Notes: generated from the letters alone by a model not told the origin. Shown: positions 1 to 12,150, numbered from the stretch's first letter. The stretch is 64,000 bases of DNA from Polynucleobacter sp. UK-Mo-2m-Kol15 (GCF_018881505.1 NZ_JACVQC010000001.1:1037927-1101926); one strand, 5' to 3'. Made by a program: numbers and translations.

Positions 1-231
1 AACATCGGTGTGGCCGGCAAACATCAAGACTTCACCTTGATCTCCTGCAGCACCTTTTTTGATTGCCCATAGGTTGGTGACCTGAAAACCCTCAGGGCCA
101 CTAATCACATTCTCAGTGTGAAAGCCAATGGCTTGAAGGCGTTTGGCGATGAGCTCCTGACAGCCTCCGTCCGCAGGGGTTACCGAGCGGCAGGAGATGA
201 GGGCTTCAGTTAACTCTAGGGTGGCGCTCAT
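1..231 (-). CDS. dapE: Succinyl-diaminopimelate desuccinylase, N-terminal part (cut by window edge)
   Basis: Reading the minus strand from the ATG at 231 gives 77 codons, open to the window edge. The product begins [19 protein letters not shown] and ends with FAGHTDV, the first metal-ligand motif of the M20/DapE peptidase family. DapE removes succinate from N-succinyl-LL-diaminopimelate in the lysine and peptidoglycan-precursor pathway, in the cytoplasm. It lies 17 bases downstream of dapD on the same strand, so the two are probably co-transcribed. Only the N-terminal fifth is visible, so the rest of the active site cannot be checked. The identification rests on the motif plus the dapD neighbour. 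Confidence 0.9.
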   Translation of the reverse strand, partial: MSATLELTEALISCRSVTPADGGCQELIAKRLQAIGFHTENVISGPEGFQVTNLWAIKKGAAGDQGEVLMFAGHTDV

Positions 232-248
232 ATATTTAGCTGTTAGAC

Positions 249-1076
249 CTAATCGCGCAAGAGTTCGTTAATTGCAGTCTTGGCCCTAGTTTGGGCATCT
301 ACCTTCTTTACGATAACTGCAGCATACAGGCTGTATTTGCCGCAGGCAGAAGGTAGGGAGCCTGGCACCACAACTGAACCTGCTGGTACACGTCCGTAAT
401 GAATCTCGCCGGTTTCGCGGTCATAGATCTTGGTGCTTTGACCAATGTAGACGCCCATCGAGAGAACGGCGTTCTCTTCGATGATGACACCTTCCACAAC
501 CTCAGAACGGGCGCCGATAAAGCAGTTATCTTCAATAATCACTGGACCAGCTTGGATTGGCTCTAAAACACCGCCAATTCCAACGCCGCCAGAGAGGTGA
601 ACGTTTTTACCAATTTGGGCACATGAACCTACAGTTGCCCAAGTGTCAACCATGGTGCCTTCACCGACATAAGCGCCGATATTGACGTAGGAAGGCATTA
701 AAACGGCATTTTTGCCAATAAATGAGCCACGACGTGCCATTGCAGGGGGAACTACGCGAAAGCCACCGTTTGCAAAGTCTTCGGCAGTGTAGTGTTCAAA
801 CTTGCTAGGCACTTTGTCGTAAAACTGGGTGTAGCCACCAGCGCCCATAGGTTTGTTGTCCTCAAGGCGGAAAGACAACAAAACGGCCTTTTTTACCCAC
901 TGGTTGACTTCCCATTTGCCGACGCTAAGGCGCTCAGCCACGCGAATACTGCCTGTATTGAGGCCCTCTAGGACGGCGTTCACGGCGTTACGGATTTCCC
1001 CGGAAACGGCTTCAGGAGAGAGGTTTGCGCGGTTTTCCCAGGCTTGTTCGATGATGCTTTGTGGTGATTTGCTCAT
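249..1076 (-). CDS. dapD: 2,3,4,5-tetrahydropyridine-2,6-dicarboxylate N-succinyltransferase
   Basis: A 275-residue protein, the usual DapD length. It transfers succinyl from succinyl-CoA to tetrahydrodipicolinate, the step before amination and DapE in the succinylase branch of lysine/DAP synthesis. The N-terminal third is helical. The middle (about residues 105-215) has the isoleucine- and glycine-rich hexapeptide pattern of a left-handed beta-helix acyltransferase ([18 protein letters not shown], then [15 protein letters not shown]). The start is an ATG at 1076. The gene is followed closely by dapE on the same strand and is divergent from smc across a 173-base gap that must hold both promoters. 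Confidence 0.96.
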   Translation of the reverse strand: MSKSPQSIIEQAWENRANLSPEAVSGEIRNAVNAVLEGLNTGSIRVAERLSVGKWEVNQWVKKAVLLSFRLEDNKPMGAGGYTQFYDKVPSKFEHYTAEDFANGGFRVVPPAMARRGSFIGKNAVLMPSYVNIGAYVGEGTMVDTWATVGSCAQIGKNVHLSGGVGIGGVLEPIQAGPVIIEDNCFIGARSEVVEGVIIEENAVLSMGVYIGQSTKIYDRETGEIHYGRVPAGSVVVPGSLPSACGKYSLYAAVIVKKVDAQTRAKTAINELLRD

Positions 1077-1249
1077 GCTTTTCAGTTAACTATCAGATTG
1101 TTAAGGGGTTTTGCCCCTGGATGAAGATTGTTCATTATATCGGTGGGGCAAAAACCCGTGTGAGTAACCCTAAGCTTGCTATCATCTTCTCACTTTAGTA
1201 ATAATTTTTACCCCTTATTTGAACCTCTTTTTTCCCTGCAAAGTACTCC

Positions 1250-4200
1250 GTGCAACTGAAATCCATCAAACTTTCCGGCTTTAAGTCATTTGTCGATCCA
1301 ACCCATTTTGAAATGCCAGGTCAATTGATCGGCGTTGTGGGCCCTAACGGTTGCGGAAAGTCAAACATTATTGATGCTGTACGCTGGGTTTTGGGTGAGT
1401 CCCGCGCAAGTGAATTGCGTGGCGAATCGATGCAGGACGTTATTTTTAATGGCTCTGGTTTACGTAAACCTTCCGGTCGCGCCAGTGTCGAGCTAATTTT
1501 TGATAATTCAGAAGGACGTGCTCAAGGTCAGTGGAGTGCTTTTACAGAGTTGGGTATCAAACGTGTTTTGACGCGTGATGGCAACTCTAGTTACTACGTA
1601 AATAATCAGGTAGTCCGTCGTAAAGACATTCAGGATATTTTCTTGGGAACTGGTATGGGCCCAAGAGGCTATGCCATTATTGGACAGGGCACAATCAACC
1701 GCATCCTTGAAGCCAAACCAGAAGAGTTACGCGTGTTCTTGGAAGAGGCTGCTGGTGTTTCTAAATACAAGGAGCGTCGTAAGGAAACAGCATCCCGCCT
1801 TGAAGATACAAGAGAAAATTTAGTACGTGTAGAAGATATCCTGCGTGAGCTTGATCAGCAGGTGGTTCGCTTGGAGAAGCAGGCAACGGTTGCTGAGCGT
1901 CATGCCGAACTTTCTACTGCAATGAAGTCACAACAGCAATTACTCTGGTTTGTCCGACAGACTGAGGCTGGTAAAGAGCAAGAGCGGCATGCCAACGGTA
2001 TTCGTGATACTCAGGTGAGTCTGGAGGAGCAGACCGCCAAAATGCGTCATGCTGAAACTGAGATTGAGGTTATGCGTACTGAGCAGTACGCTTTGCAAGA
2101 TAAGGTTTCTCAGGCTCAAGGTGATTTGTACCAAACCAATGCCGATGTGAGTCAGGTCGAGTCACAGATTCGTTATGTGCAAGAAGCACGTCAGCGTCTA
2201 CAACAGCAATCCCAAGATTTGCAGGCGCAACTACAGCGCTGGACTGTGCAAGAGACTGATGCTGCTCAAGCACAGCGCACTGCTGAGCAAGAGTTCAGTT
2301 TGGCTGCAGAAAAAGAACAAACATTAATTGCGGATTTATCTGGCTTGCAAGAGCAAATGCCAGCTCGCGAAGATGCCTATCAAGTTCATGCACGCGAACT
2401 CAACGATGCCCGTGAGAGTCTGGCTACGATTGACCAGCGCTTAGCTAGTTTGGGTGAGCGTGTCAAAGCAATTGCAGCTCAATTAGAGGAGCTTAAAGGG
2501 CGCGATACCCGTCTTGAAGCAGAACTTGCTGGAATGCGTAGACCAGATGCTGAAGCATTACAAATGGCTATTGATCGTCATGCAATGGCGCAGCGCAAAG
2601 TGGATGAAGCTCGTCAAAAAGCAGGTGAGGCTCAACAACGCGTACCAGCTGCTGATGAGGCTCGCAATACTGCACAACAGCAGATTCAATCGGCTAACCA
2701 AGAGTTGGCTCAAACTGAAGCAAAACTTACTGCATTAACTGCTTTGCAAGCTAGCGTTCAAGCTCAAGGCAAGATTGGCCCATGGCTTGAGAGCAAAGGA
2801 CTTAAAGAGAGCAAGCGTTTGTGGCAAGAACTCAAAGTGGAGAGTGGCTGGGAAGCTGCTTTGGAGTCTGTATTGCGCGAGCGCTTAGCTGCCGTTACAG
2901 CGAAGAGCGTTCAAGAAGCTCTAGTCTTGGCGAATGATGCTCCTCCAAGTCGTTTGGCTATTTTATTAACGGAAGATATTTCTCCAGCACACACAACTGT
3001 GCCAGCGGATTTCACGCCATTATTGACTCGTGTTCAAAGTGCAGGTGCACCACGCGTAACGGCTATTCTTCAAGAGTGGCTAGACAATATTTATATTGCC
3101 AACAGTTTAGAGGATGCACTGCATCGCCGTGAGAAGTTACCTGCTGGCGGCGCTTTTGTTACTCAACAGGGTCATTTAGTCAGTCGTGTGGGTGTGCAGC
3201 TATATGCGGCAGATTCAGAGCAGGCTGGCATGTTGGCGCGTGCTCAAGAGATGGAAGGTCTTGAGAAGCAACTGCGTGCACAGAAATTAATTCAGAGCGA
3301 GTTACAAGGTGAGTTGGATCAATGTACTGCTAATTACCAATCTGCCCATCAAACTGCTGAGCAAACCCGTATAGCTGCAGAACAGGCAGTGCAAGAAGTG
3401 CATGGCTTTGAAGTAGAAAGAATGCAATTAACTCAGGCTGAAGAAAAGTACAGTCAGCGCGCCGAACAAATTCAGGGAGAGTTAAGCGAGTTGCGTCAGC
3501 AAATGGAGCAATTAACTCTAACTCAAGAGCAGTCGGCAGAAGAGTTTGCTAAATCAGAAGAATCAAAAAAAGGTTTACAAGAAATTCTTGCCATTGCCCA
3601 AGAAAAACTAGAGTTGGCTACCCAAGAGCGCGATCGTCTCCGTGAGACCTTGCGCTCATCTGAGATGGCTGCACAAGAGGCAGCATTTGCAACTCGATCT
3701 TTGCAACAACGCATTGCTGATTTGCAGCGTGATCAAAGTACTGCTCGTGTACAGATCATGGAAATTCAGGATAAGCAGGCCACTTCTGAGCAAGAACTTG
3801 AAACTCTGAGTGATGAAGAGGCTCAAGATAAATTGCAAGGCCTCTTATTGGCACGCAGTGCTCGTGAAGCTGCATTGGCAAATGCACGTACAGAACAAGA
3901 TGCTTTATTGCATCAGTTACGTGAAGCGGACGAAGTGCGCTTACAGATTGAGCGCAGCCTTCAACCAATGCGTGACAAAGTGGTAGATCTTCAGTTGCGT
4001 GAACAGGCTGCTCGTTTGAACTTTGAACAGTTTGCAACTTTGTTGTCAGATGCGGAAGCAGACTTAACTGCATTGGAGGCTAGCTTTAGTCCTGATCTTA
4101 AGGTCGGAGCATTGCAAACTGAGGTAAGCCGCTTAAATTCCGAGATTCAATCCTTGGGTCCAGTCAATATGGCAGCCTTGGATGAGCTCTCAAGTTCACG

Positions 4201-4771
4201 TGAGCGCAAGCAGTTCTTAGATGCGCAATCTGCTGACTTGAATGAAGCGATGCAGACTTTGACAGATGCGATTGCGAAGATCGATGCGGAAACCCGTGAT
4301 CTCCTGCAAGGCACTTTTGATCAAGTCAATATGCATTTCGGCAAATTATTCCCTGAGCTGTTCGGTGGTGGTCATGCCGAATTGGTGATGACTGGTGAAG
4401 AAATCTTAGATGCTGGCGTTCAGGTGATGGCTCAGCCTCCAGGCAAGAAGAATAGTTCTATTTACTTACTTTCTGGAGGTGAAAAGGCCTTGACTGCGAT
4501 TGCCTTGGTCTTCTCCCTGTTCCTCCTAAATCCTGCACCGTTCTGCTTACTGGATGAGGTTGACGCACCATTGGATGATGCGAACACCTTGCGTTATTCG
4601 CAGATGGTTGCCAAAATGTCTAATAAGACTCAATTTGTATTCATTTCACATAATAAGATCACCATGGAAATCGCTCATCAGTTGATTGGTGTCACCATGC
4701 AAGAGCAGGGTGTATCTCGTATTGTGGCAGTGGATATTTCCTCTGCGGTTTCTATGGTGGAGGCAGCTTAA
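1250..4771 (+). CDS. smc: Chromosome segregation protein SMC
   Basis: A 1173-residue SMC ATPase. Walker A (GPNGCGKS) lies at residues 31-38. Long glutamine/glutamate-rich coiled coils flank a globular hinge at roughly 510-660. The C-terminal head carries the ABC signature LLSGGEKALTA followed by Walker B CLLDEVDAPLDD. SMC dimers bind and organise the origin region and help segregate daughter chromosomes, with ScpA/ScpB as partners (not in this window). The start is a GTG at 1250 with no strong Shine-Dalgarno sequence; it fits because the conserved N-terminus begins directly there (MQLKSIKLSGFKSFVDPT). The stop abuts the start of zipA, so smc-zipA-ligA form one transcription unit. Confidence 0.97.
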   Translation: MQLKSIKLSGFKSFVDPTHFEMPGQLIGVVGPNGCGKSNIIDAVRWVLGESRASELRGESMQDVIFNGSGLRKPSGRASVELIFDNSEGRAQGQWSAFTELGIKRVLTRDGNSSYYVNNQVVRRKDIQDIFLGTGMGPRGYAIIGQGTINRILEAKPEELRVFLEEAAGVSKYKERRKETASRLEDTRENLVRVEDILRELDQQVVRLEKQATVAERHAELSTAMKSQQQLLWFVRQTEAGKEQERHANGIRDTQVSLEEQTAKMRHAETEIEVMRTEQYALQDKVSQAQGDLYQTNADVSQVESQIRYVQEARQRLQQQSQDLQAQLQRWTVQETDAAQAQRTAEQEFSLAAEKEQTLIADLSGLQEQMPAREDAYQVHARELNDARESLATIDQRLASLGERVKAIAAQLEELKGRDTRLEAELAGMRRPDAEALQMAIDRHAMAQRKVDEARQKAGEAQQRVPAADEARNTAQQQIQSANQELAQTEAKLTALTALQASVQAQGKIGPWLESKGLKESKRLWQELKVESGWEAALESVLRERLAAVTAKSVQEALVLANDAPPSRLAILLTEDISPAHTTVPADFTPLLTRVQSAGAPRVTAILQEWLDNIYIANSLEDALHRREKLPAGGAFVTQQGHLVSRVGVQLYAADSEQAGMLARAQEMEGLEKQLRAQKLIQSELQGELDQCTANYQSAHQTAEQTRIAAEQAVQEVHGFEVERMQLTQAEEKYSQRAEQIQGELSELRQQMEQLTLTQEQSAEEFAKSEESKKGLQEILAIAQEKLELATQERDRLRETLRSSEMAAQEAAFATRSLQQRIADLQRDQSTARVQIMEIQDKQATSEQELETLSDEEAQDKLQGLLLARSAREAALANARTEQDALLHQLREADEVRLQIERSLQPMRDKVVDLQLREQAARLNFEQFATLLSDAEADLTALEASFSPDLKVGALQTEVSRLNSEIQSLGPVNMAALDELSSSRERKQFLDAQSADLNEAMQTLTDAIAKIDAETRDLLQGTFDQVNMHFGKLFPELFGGGHAELVMTGEEILDAGVQVMAQPPGKKNSSIYLLSGGEKALTAIALVFSLFLLNPAPFCLLDEVDAPLDDANTLRYSQMVAKMSNKTQFVFISHNKITMEIAHQLIGVTMQEQGVSRIVAVDISSAVSMVEAA

Positions 4772-5842
4772 GTGGCACTAGAGCAATTCATGACAATGCT
4801 AGGTTTGTCTGATTTGCAGTTCGCTTTGGCTGTTATTGGCCTACTGATTCTCATTTCAGTGGCCATCGTGAATATCAGATACGCTCGTGCACGCGGCAAG
4901 GCAAAAGCTGCTAGTGAATATCCTGCCGAGGAACGCTTCCCAAGAGAGCCCTCTTTAGGTCAAGGGTTTGCCGATATAGAAGAGCGTGCTGAACCCACAT
5001 TTGGTGATGTCAATTTTTCTGTACCCTTGATATCAGATAGTTTTTCAATTGACCCCCGCATTGATTGCGTTATTACTCTGCGCTTTGACGAGGCTATTAG
5101 TGGTGCTGAAATCTTAGAAGAAATCAATGCTTGGAACGATTTCCCCGCTACTTCAGGCGCGCGTTGGATGTGTGAAGGTTTGAATGCCGATATTGATGCT
5201 GCTGAGGATTGGGAAGCTTTGCGTCCAGAAGCGTCTTATTCTGAGTTGCAGCTAGCTATTCAATTGGCGAACCGTCGCGGACCGATTGGTGTATTGGAGT
5301 TATCTGATTTCTGTTCACGTGCCCAAGCGCTTGCAGAGACCCTAGGGTGCCAGATTGATATGCCAAGCGTCAATACGATGCTTGAGAGTGCTCAAGAGTT
5401 GGATGCTATGGCTGCTGAGAGTGATATTCAATTAAGTATTAATGTGTTGTTTGATGAGGCAAATCCTGGTGCTAACTTTGATGCATTGATGCGCAAGCGT
5501 GGTTTTAGACTTTCGCGTAATGGCCGTGCTTATGAGTTCTTTAGTAATGGCGCTCTGATTTTTACTAGTGCAGAGATAGATCCAAATGCACCGGTTAAGC
5601 AAGTCACTTTACTACTTGAGGTCCCCTTGGTATCGGATACAGAGCGTGCTTTTGAGCGCATGCTCGGCGAAGGTATGGAGATTGCACAAGCTGCTCATGG
5701 TCGCTTGGTAGATGACAACGGCATCAATTTGACTGAAGCTGCTGTCATAAGCATTCGTCAGCATCTAGATGTCTTGTATGCCAACCTCGAGAAGGGTGGC
5801 GTTCCCGCTGGCTCTTCTACTGCTAGCAGACTCTTTAGTTAA
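4772..5842 (+). CDS. zipA: ZipA-like cell division protein (FtsZ-binding C-terminal domain)
   Basis: A 356-residue protein with one N-terminal membrane segment (about residues 17-37, LAVIGLLILISVAIVN), then basic residues (RYARARGKAKA) that place the bulk in the cytoplasm. A charged linker follows, and a C-terminal domain of about 130 residues resembles the ZipA FtsZ-binding fold (GFRLSRNGRAYEFFSNG, later LFERML-type helices). ZipA anchors FtsZ to the membrane at division. The GTG start immediately follows the smc stop, and ligA begins 9 bases after its end. E. coli also has zipA next to ligA, which supports the call. The sequence is diverged from the enterobacterial protein, so the function is inferred from architecture plus synteny. 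Confidence 0.8.
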   Translation: MALEQFMTMLGLSDLQFALAVIGLLILISVAIVNIRYARARGKAKAASEYPAEERFPREPSLGQGFADIEERAEPTFGDVNFSVPLISDSFSIDPRIDCVITLRFDEAISGAEILEEINAWNDFPATSGARWMCEGLNADIDAAEDWEALRPEASYSELQLAIQLANRRGPIGVLELSDFCSRAQALAETLGCQIDMPSVNTMLESAQELDAMAAESDIQLSINVLFDEANPGANFDALMRKRGFRLSRNGRAYEFFSNGALIFTSAEIDPNAPVKQVTLLLEVPLVSDTERAFERMLGEGMEIAQAAHGRLVDDNGINLTEAAVISIRQHLDVLYANLEKGGVPAGSSTASRLFS

Positions 5843-7867
<2,025 letters not shown>

Positions 7868-7940
7868 GAGCATTCCTACTCAACAAGTAGCTTGGCGGTA
7901 ACTAATTCTTTTAATATGATTTCAATTTTTGTTTGCCCAT

Positions 7941-8435
7941 ATGCTTGATCTCATATCTTTCGCAGCTATTCATTCTTCATTTAAGTCTGTTTGTGATGAT
8001 GTTCTTTCCTCAAAAGATCCTTATTCACGCTCCACAAAGCAGGGTCACATCACAGCGAGTGGACTGGTAATTAAGGATGGCAAAGCGCTCCTTATATTTC
8101 ACCCTTTCATTAGGCAATGGTTTCAACCTGGTGGCCATATCGATGCGGGCGAGGAACCTATTCAAGCGGCTATTCGAGAGGTTTTTGAGGAGACTGGCGT
8201 GGTTTGTGTGTCTCTTAATGAATTCTTACATCCTATTGATATTGATTTGCACGAAATTCCTGCAAACCCTAAGAAAGGAGAGGGCTCGCACTTACACATC
8301 GACCTTTTATTCACTTTGAAGGCAGTTGGGGAGGGCGACTCTCCTGAAGACATCCAAAAGGCATGGATACCTGTTGATCAAATTGCTACTCCGCGTATTA
8401 AGCGAGCATTAAAAAAACTGCAAAGTCAGATCTAA
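7941..8435 (+). CDS. Nudix hydrolase
   Basis: A 164-residue Nudix protein. The complete Nudix box G-x5-E-x7-REVxEETGV is present at about residues 65-87 (GHIDAGEEPIQAAIREVFEE), including the metal-binding glutamates. Such enzymes hydrolyse a nucleoside diphosphate linked to another group; the substrate cannot be told from sequence. The ATG at 7941 is preferred; a TTG at 7929 in the same frame would add four residues. There is no clear Shine-Dalgarno sequence for either. The 3' end overlaps the 3' end of glnD by four bases, so the two genes converge with no room for a separate terminator. Confidence 0.85.
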   Translation: MLDLISFAAIHSSFKSVCDDVLSSKDPYSRSTKQGHITASGLVIKDGKALLIFHPFIRQWFQPGGHIDAGEEPIQAAIREVFEETGVVCVSLNEFLHPIDIDLHEIPANPKKGEGSHLHIDLLFTLKAVGEGDSPEDIQKAWIPVDQIATPRIKRALKKLQSQI

Positions 8436-11035
8436 GCCCCAAGCGCTTCGAGCAGATCCGTCTCCAGCAAGATTTGTAGTTTAGGGTTCTTACTCAAGTT
8501 AGCCGCATCCAATAGGAATACGTCCTCCACTCGCTCGCCCAGGGTGTTTATGCGCGCGGTATGCAAGGAAACTTGATGCTTGGCTAATACTCTAGAGATT
8601 GCATAGAGTAGGCCTGTACGGTCGTTTGCTGAAAGAGATAGGGCGTAGTAGCGTCCACGTTCATCTGGAGTCATATGGACGCGTGGCTGGATTGGGAAAG
8701 AGCGAGACTGTCTTGATAGACGACCCATACTTGGAGATGGCAAGGCATTATTATTTTGTAATGCTGCCGTTAGCTCATATTCCACCAGCTGGATCAGATC
8801 ACGATAACTTCCGCCTTCATCCACTAAGTTACTTCCTGAGATTTGGAAGGTATCCAATGCGTAGCCATGCTTCGTTGTATGAATGCGAGCATCCCAAATC
8901 GAGAAGCCATGACGCTCAAAGTAGGCACAAATTCTGGCGAAGAGATCTTCTTGGTCTTTGACATAGACAGCAATTTGCAGGCCTTCGCCTACTGGAGATA
9001 GGCGAGCACGTACAACTGGCACCTCACTATCTACTTTGTTAAAGAGATGTCTTGTAAGCCATGCGATATCAGCTGCATCTTGACGTAAGAAGAAGGCAAC
9101 ATCTAATTGCTTCCAGAGATTTTCATAGGCAGAATCTTCAATGCCATAAAGACGCAGCTTGGCGCGTGATTCTTCTTGATGTTGTGCGAGCTCAGAAGAG
9201 GCATCAGGTTTTGCGCCACCCAATACGCGTAAGGTTACGCGATAGAGATCCTCTAATAACTTACCTTTCCAGGCGTTCCATACCTTGGGACTAGTTCCAC
9301 GAACATCGGCAACTGTTAATAGATAGAGTGCCGTGAGATGACGCTCATCACCTACCTTTTTGGCAAATGCTTGCACTACTTCTGGATCGGTAATATCTTG
9401 TTTCTGAGCAACTTGACTCATATTCAGATGCTCTGCAACTAGCCAAATCAAGAGTTCGGTATCTGCCTTATCTAAGCCATGATCTTTTGCAAACTTGCGC
9501 ATATCTGCCTTGCCAAGCTCGGAGTGATCGCCACCACGTCCCTTAGCGATGTCATGGAAGAGTGCGGCAATAACCAATAACCAAGGTTTCTCAAAATGGG
9601 CAATCAGACTGCTGCAGAAAGGAAATTCATGGGTATGCTCAATCACCATAAAGCGTCGGACATTACGCAGCACCATCAAGATATGTTGATCCACTGTGTA
9701 GACATGGAATAAGTCATGCTGCATCTGACCAACAATTTTTCTAAAGGCTGGTAAATAGCGGCCAAGTACACTTGTGCGGTTCATGAGTTGGAAGGCGCGA
9801 CTTACACCCTCCGGCTCTTTCAGAATTTCAATAAAGAGTGCGCGGTTGACCGGATCTTTTCGCCATTGACTATCCATTTTCTGGCGAGCGTTATACAAGG
9901 CTCTGAAGATTGTTGCTGACAGGCTCTTGACGTTCGCTATCTGCGCAAAGACTAAAAAGGTACGCAAGATTTGTTCTGGATGCTTCTGAAATAATTGAGG
10001 ATCCGTAATATCCAAAACACCTTGGCGCTCAATAAAACACTCATTACCCTCGCCAGCAATGATATGGGTGGTTTTAGATTCCTGGGGAAAGAGAAGCGCC
10101 TCAATGTTTTGAATCAGTACGTCATTCAGCTGATTGACCGCCTTAGCAGCCCAGTAGTAGCGACGCATGATTGCTTCACTAGCTAGTCTGGAGGATTCTT
10201 CTTTGATGCCCATTGCCGCAGCAAGCGGTGCCTGCAAGTCAAAAGCCAATACATCTTGCCTACGTTTGGCAAGTAGATGCAAGTTTGCCCGCAAAGTTTC
10301 TAGAAAGCGCTGATTGCGATTGAGTTCAGTGAGCTCGCGTCGAGTTATTAGACCGGCAAGACTCAGATCCTTAAATGTATTACCTAGATGTGCAGCCTTG
10401 CTGACCCAAGCGATTACCTGGAGATCACGAAGACCGCCGGGACTTTCTTTGCAGTTGGGCTCCAAAGAATAAGGTGTGTCTTGATATTTATAGTGACGTT
10501 GAATTTGCTCTGCAAGCTTAGCCTGAAAGAATGATGTTGGATCTAAGGTTTTTTCGTAAACAGATTCAAATTCTTTGAAGAGTGCTTTCTTGCCGCAGAT
10601 CAATCTTGACTCAAGTAGGGAGGTGCGAACAGTAATATCTTGCTCTGACTCTGAAACACATTCGGCAACGGTGCGAACCGAAGAGCCAATTTCCAATCCA
10701 GTATCCCAGCATTGCGCTACAAATTTTTCAATCTTTGGCGCTAGCACTTCTTCAAAAAACTGCTTATCCTCAGGTAACAGAATCAGAATATCAATATCAG
10801 AATAAGGAAAGAGTGCGCCTCTGCCAAATCCACCTACTGCAACAAGAGCAGCATCTGAATTCAAATCAAAGGAATTCCATAAGCTGATGAGTAGTTCATC
10901 GCTGAGCTTACTCAACTGCTTCGTTAGTCGCCCAACAACTTGATGTTCGCGAAAATCAGCATAGGCCAGTTCTCGCGCAGATCTTAAGCTGGCAATATCT
11001 GCAATCGATTTTTTTGCGGCGAGAGTGTGACTCAT
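8432..11035 (-). CDS. glnD: Bifunctional [protein-PII] uridylyltransferase / uridylyl-removing enzyme GlnD
   Basis: An 867-residue sensor of nitrogen status that adds UMP to PII (GlnB/GlnK) when glutamine is low and removes it when glutamine is high. Domains in order: a nucleotidyltransferase core with GGFGRGALFPYSDIDILIL (catalytic Asp pair) around residue 70, a GlnD linker domain, an HD phosphohydrolase domain with LFHDIAKGRGGDHSELG, and two C-terminal ACT domains that bind glutamine (starting near VRARLSPVGEGLQIAVYV and YYALSLSANDRTGLLYAIS). Start ATG at 11035. It lies 22 bases after map on the same strand, so map-glnD are probably co-transcribed. Confidence 0.97.
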   Translation of the reverse strand: MSHTLAAKKSIADIASLRSARELAYADFREHQVVGRLTKQLSKLSDELLISLWNSFDLNSDAALVAVGGFGRGALFPYSDIDILILLPEDKQFFEEVLAPKIEKFVAQCWDTGLEIGSSVRTVAECVSESEQDITVRTSLLESRLICGKKALFKEFESVYEKTLDPTSFFQAKLAEQIQRHYKYQDTPYSLEPNCKESPGGLRDLQVIAWVSKAAHLGNTFKDLSLAGLITRRELTELNRNQRFLETLRANLHLLAKRRQDVLAFDLQAPLAAAMGIKEESSRLASEAIMRRYYWAAKAVNQLNDVLIQNIEALLFPQESKTTHIIAGEGNECFIERQGVLDITDPQLFQKHPEQILRTFLVFAQIANVKSLSATIFRALYNARQKMDSQWRKDPVNRALFIEILKEPEGVSRAFQLMNRTSVLGRYLPAFRKIVGQMQHDLFHVYTVDQHILMVLRNVRRFMVIEHTHEFPFCSSLIAHFEKPWLLVIAALFHDIAKGRGGDHSELGKADMRKFAKDHGLDKADTELLIWLVAEHLNMSQVAQKQDITDPEVVQAFAKKVGDERHLTALYLLTVADVRGTSPKVWNAWKGKLLEDLYRVTLRVLGGAKPDASSELAQHQEESRAKLRLYGIEDSAYENLWKQLDVAFFLRQDAADIAWLTRHLFNKVDSEVPVVRARLSPVGEGLQIAVYVKDQEDLFARICAYFERHGFSIWDARIHTTKHGYALDTFQISGSNLVDEGGSYRDLIQLVEYELTAALQNNNALPSPSMGRLSRQSRSFPIQPRVHMTPDERGRYYALSLSANDRTGLLYAISRVLAKHQVSLHTARINTLGERVEDVFLLDAANLSKNPKLQILLETDLLEALGA

Positions 11036-11057
11036 TACGCTTAAGGAGATTCAGTGA

Positions 11058-11894
11058 TTAAGCGTTAGCTAGGTTTGGTCTAAATGAAAGACCTTTCACG
11101 CAATCAGGAATTGGGTTGCTGCCCTCTGACCAAGTTAATACCTCAACGCCGGTAGCGGTTACCAAGAGGGTGTGCTCCCACTGAGCTGACAGGCTACGAT
11201 CTTTTGTTTTTACAGTCCATTGATCAGGCATCGTCCTAATATCGCGTTTGCCAGCATTAATCATTGGTTCAATGGTGAAGGTCATGCCTTCTTGTAATTT
11301 TTCACCAGTGCCGGGGCGACCATAGTGAAGAATCTGTGGGTCCTGATGAAACACTTTGCCGATCCCGTGGCCACAATATTCGCGAACAACTGAGTAACCC
11401 GCTTTTTCAGCGTGGGTCTGAATCACATGACCAATATCGCCTAGTGATGCACCGGGTTTGACTTGGGCAATGCCAAGCCACATACATTCAAAGGTAATTT
11501 GGGTTAGGCGCTTGGCTAATACTGAAACTTCACCAACCATAAACATGCGGCTGGTATCGCCGTAGTAGCCATCTGGAGTAATTACAGTGATATCAAGGTT
11601 TACAACGTCACCAGATTTAAGAACCTTCTCTCCAGGAATGCCATGGCAGATCACATCATTGACCGAGGTGCAGATCGATGCTGGAAAGGGTGGATAGCCA
11701 GGAGGTTGATAGTTGAGCGGGGCAGGAATGGTCTTTTGGATATCACGCATGTATTCGTGGCAGATGCGATCCAATTCGGCCGTGGTCACCCCGGCTTTGA
11801 CGTGTGGGGCAACGTGGTCAAGAACTTCACTGGCTAAGCGGCCAGCTTCGCGCATCCCTTGGATGTCTTTTTCGGCGGTAAATACACTATTCAT
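11058..11894 (-). CDS. map: Type I methionine aminopeptidase
   Basis: A 278-residue enzyme that removes the initiator methionine from nascent proteins. The five metal ligands of the pita-bread fold are visible in order: Asp in NLDITVITPDGYYGD (two Asp), His in CGHGIGKVFH, Glu in TIEPMIN, and Glu in QWEHTLLVT. Its position opposite rpsB, with a divergent promoter region between, is common in proteobacteria. The start is an ATG at 11894. The C-terminus is about 14 residues longer than the E. coli enzyme. Confidence 0.97.
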   Translation of the reverse strand: MNSVFTAEKDIQGMREAGRLASEVLDHVAPHVKAGVTTAELDRICHEYMRDIQKTIPAPLNYQPPGYPPFPASICTSVNDVICHGIPGEKVLKSGDVVNLDITVITPDGYYGDTSRMFMVGEVSVLAKRLTQITFECMWLGIAQVKPGASLGDIGHVIQTHAEKAGYSVVREYCGHGIGKVFHQDPQILHYGRPGTGEKLQEGMTFTIEPMINAGKRDIRTMPDQWTVKTKDRSLSAQWEHTLLVTATGVEVLTWSEGSNPIPDCVKGLSFRPNLANA

Positions 11895-12036
11895 GCCTTG
11901 ATTATCAACGACTTGGCAGTTTTTGGTAGATCTGTAATGCTCAAAAATTGGGCAAATAGTCCATTTGATGGCATTTCCCAGGGGATTTAGATTGCTTGAG
12001 TAGGGTATGAGGGGTCTAGGTGATTGATATTTAAGC

Positions 12037-12042
12037 TATAAT
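12037..12042 (+). promoter_or_regulatory. Probable -10 box of the rpsB promoter
   Basis: A perfect TATAAT hexamer lies 109 bases before the rpsB ATG, in the divergent map/rpsB gap. No convincing -35 element is seen at 16-18 bases upstream, so the assignment rests on the -10 match and position alone. Confidence 0.45.
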
Positions 12043-12075
12043 TTCGGAATCAGATCAATTTTGAACTGAAATAGC

Positions 12076-12138
12076 GGGTTGAGCCTTCCAGGGTGGCGCT
12101 TTTTAGCGCAGCTAGGACTCAATCTCAGAAACCAACCC
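12076..12138 (+). promoter_or_regulatory. Structured rpsB leader, candidate S2 autoregulatory element
   Basis: The untranslated leader of rpsB contains a tight hairpin GCGCT-TTTT-AGCGC (12096-12109), enclosed by TTGAG (12079-12083) pairing with CTCAA (12118-12122). A competing pairing also exists: GGGTTG (12076-12081) with CAACCC (12133-12138), which ends just before the AGGAG ribosome site at 12141. In enterobacteria the rpsB leader is known to mediate feedback by S2. That this leader does the same is an inference from the fold. Confidence 0.4.
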
Positions 12139-12150
12139 TTAGGAGAAGTT

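Noticed and set aside
12079-12150. Extended N-terminus of ribosomal protein S2
   Set aside because: The added 24 codons cover the leader hairpins and match no S2 sequence. The ATG at 12151 has the proper ribosome site.
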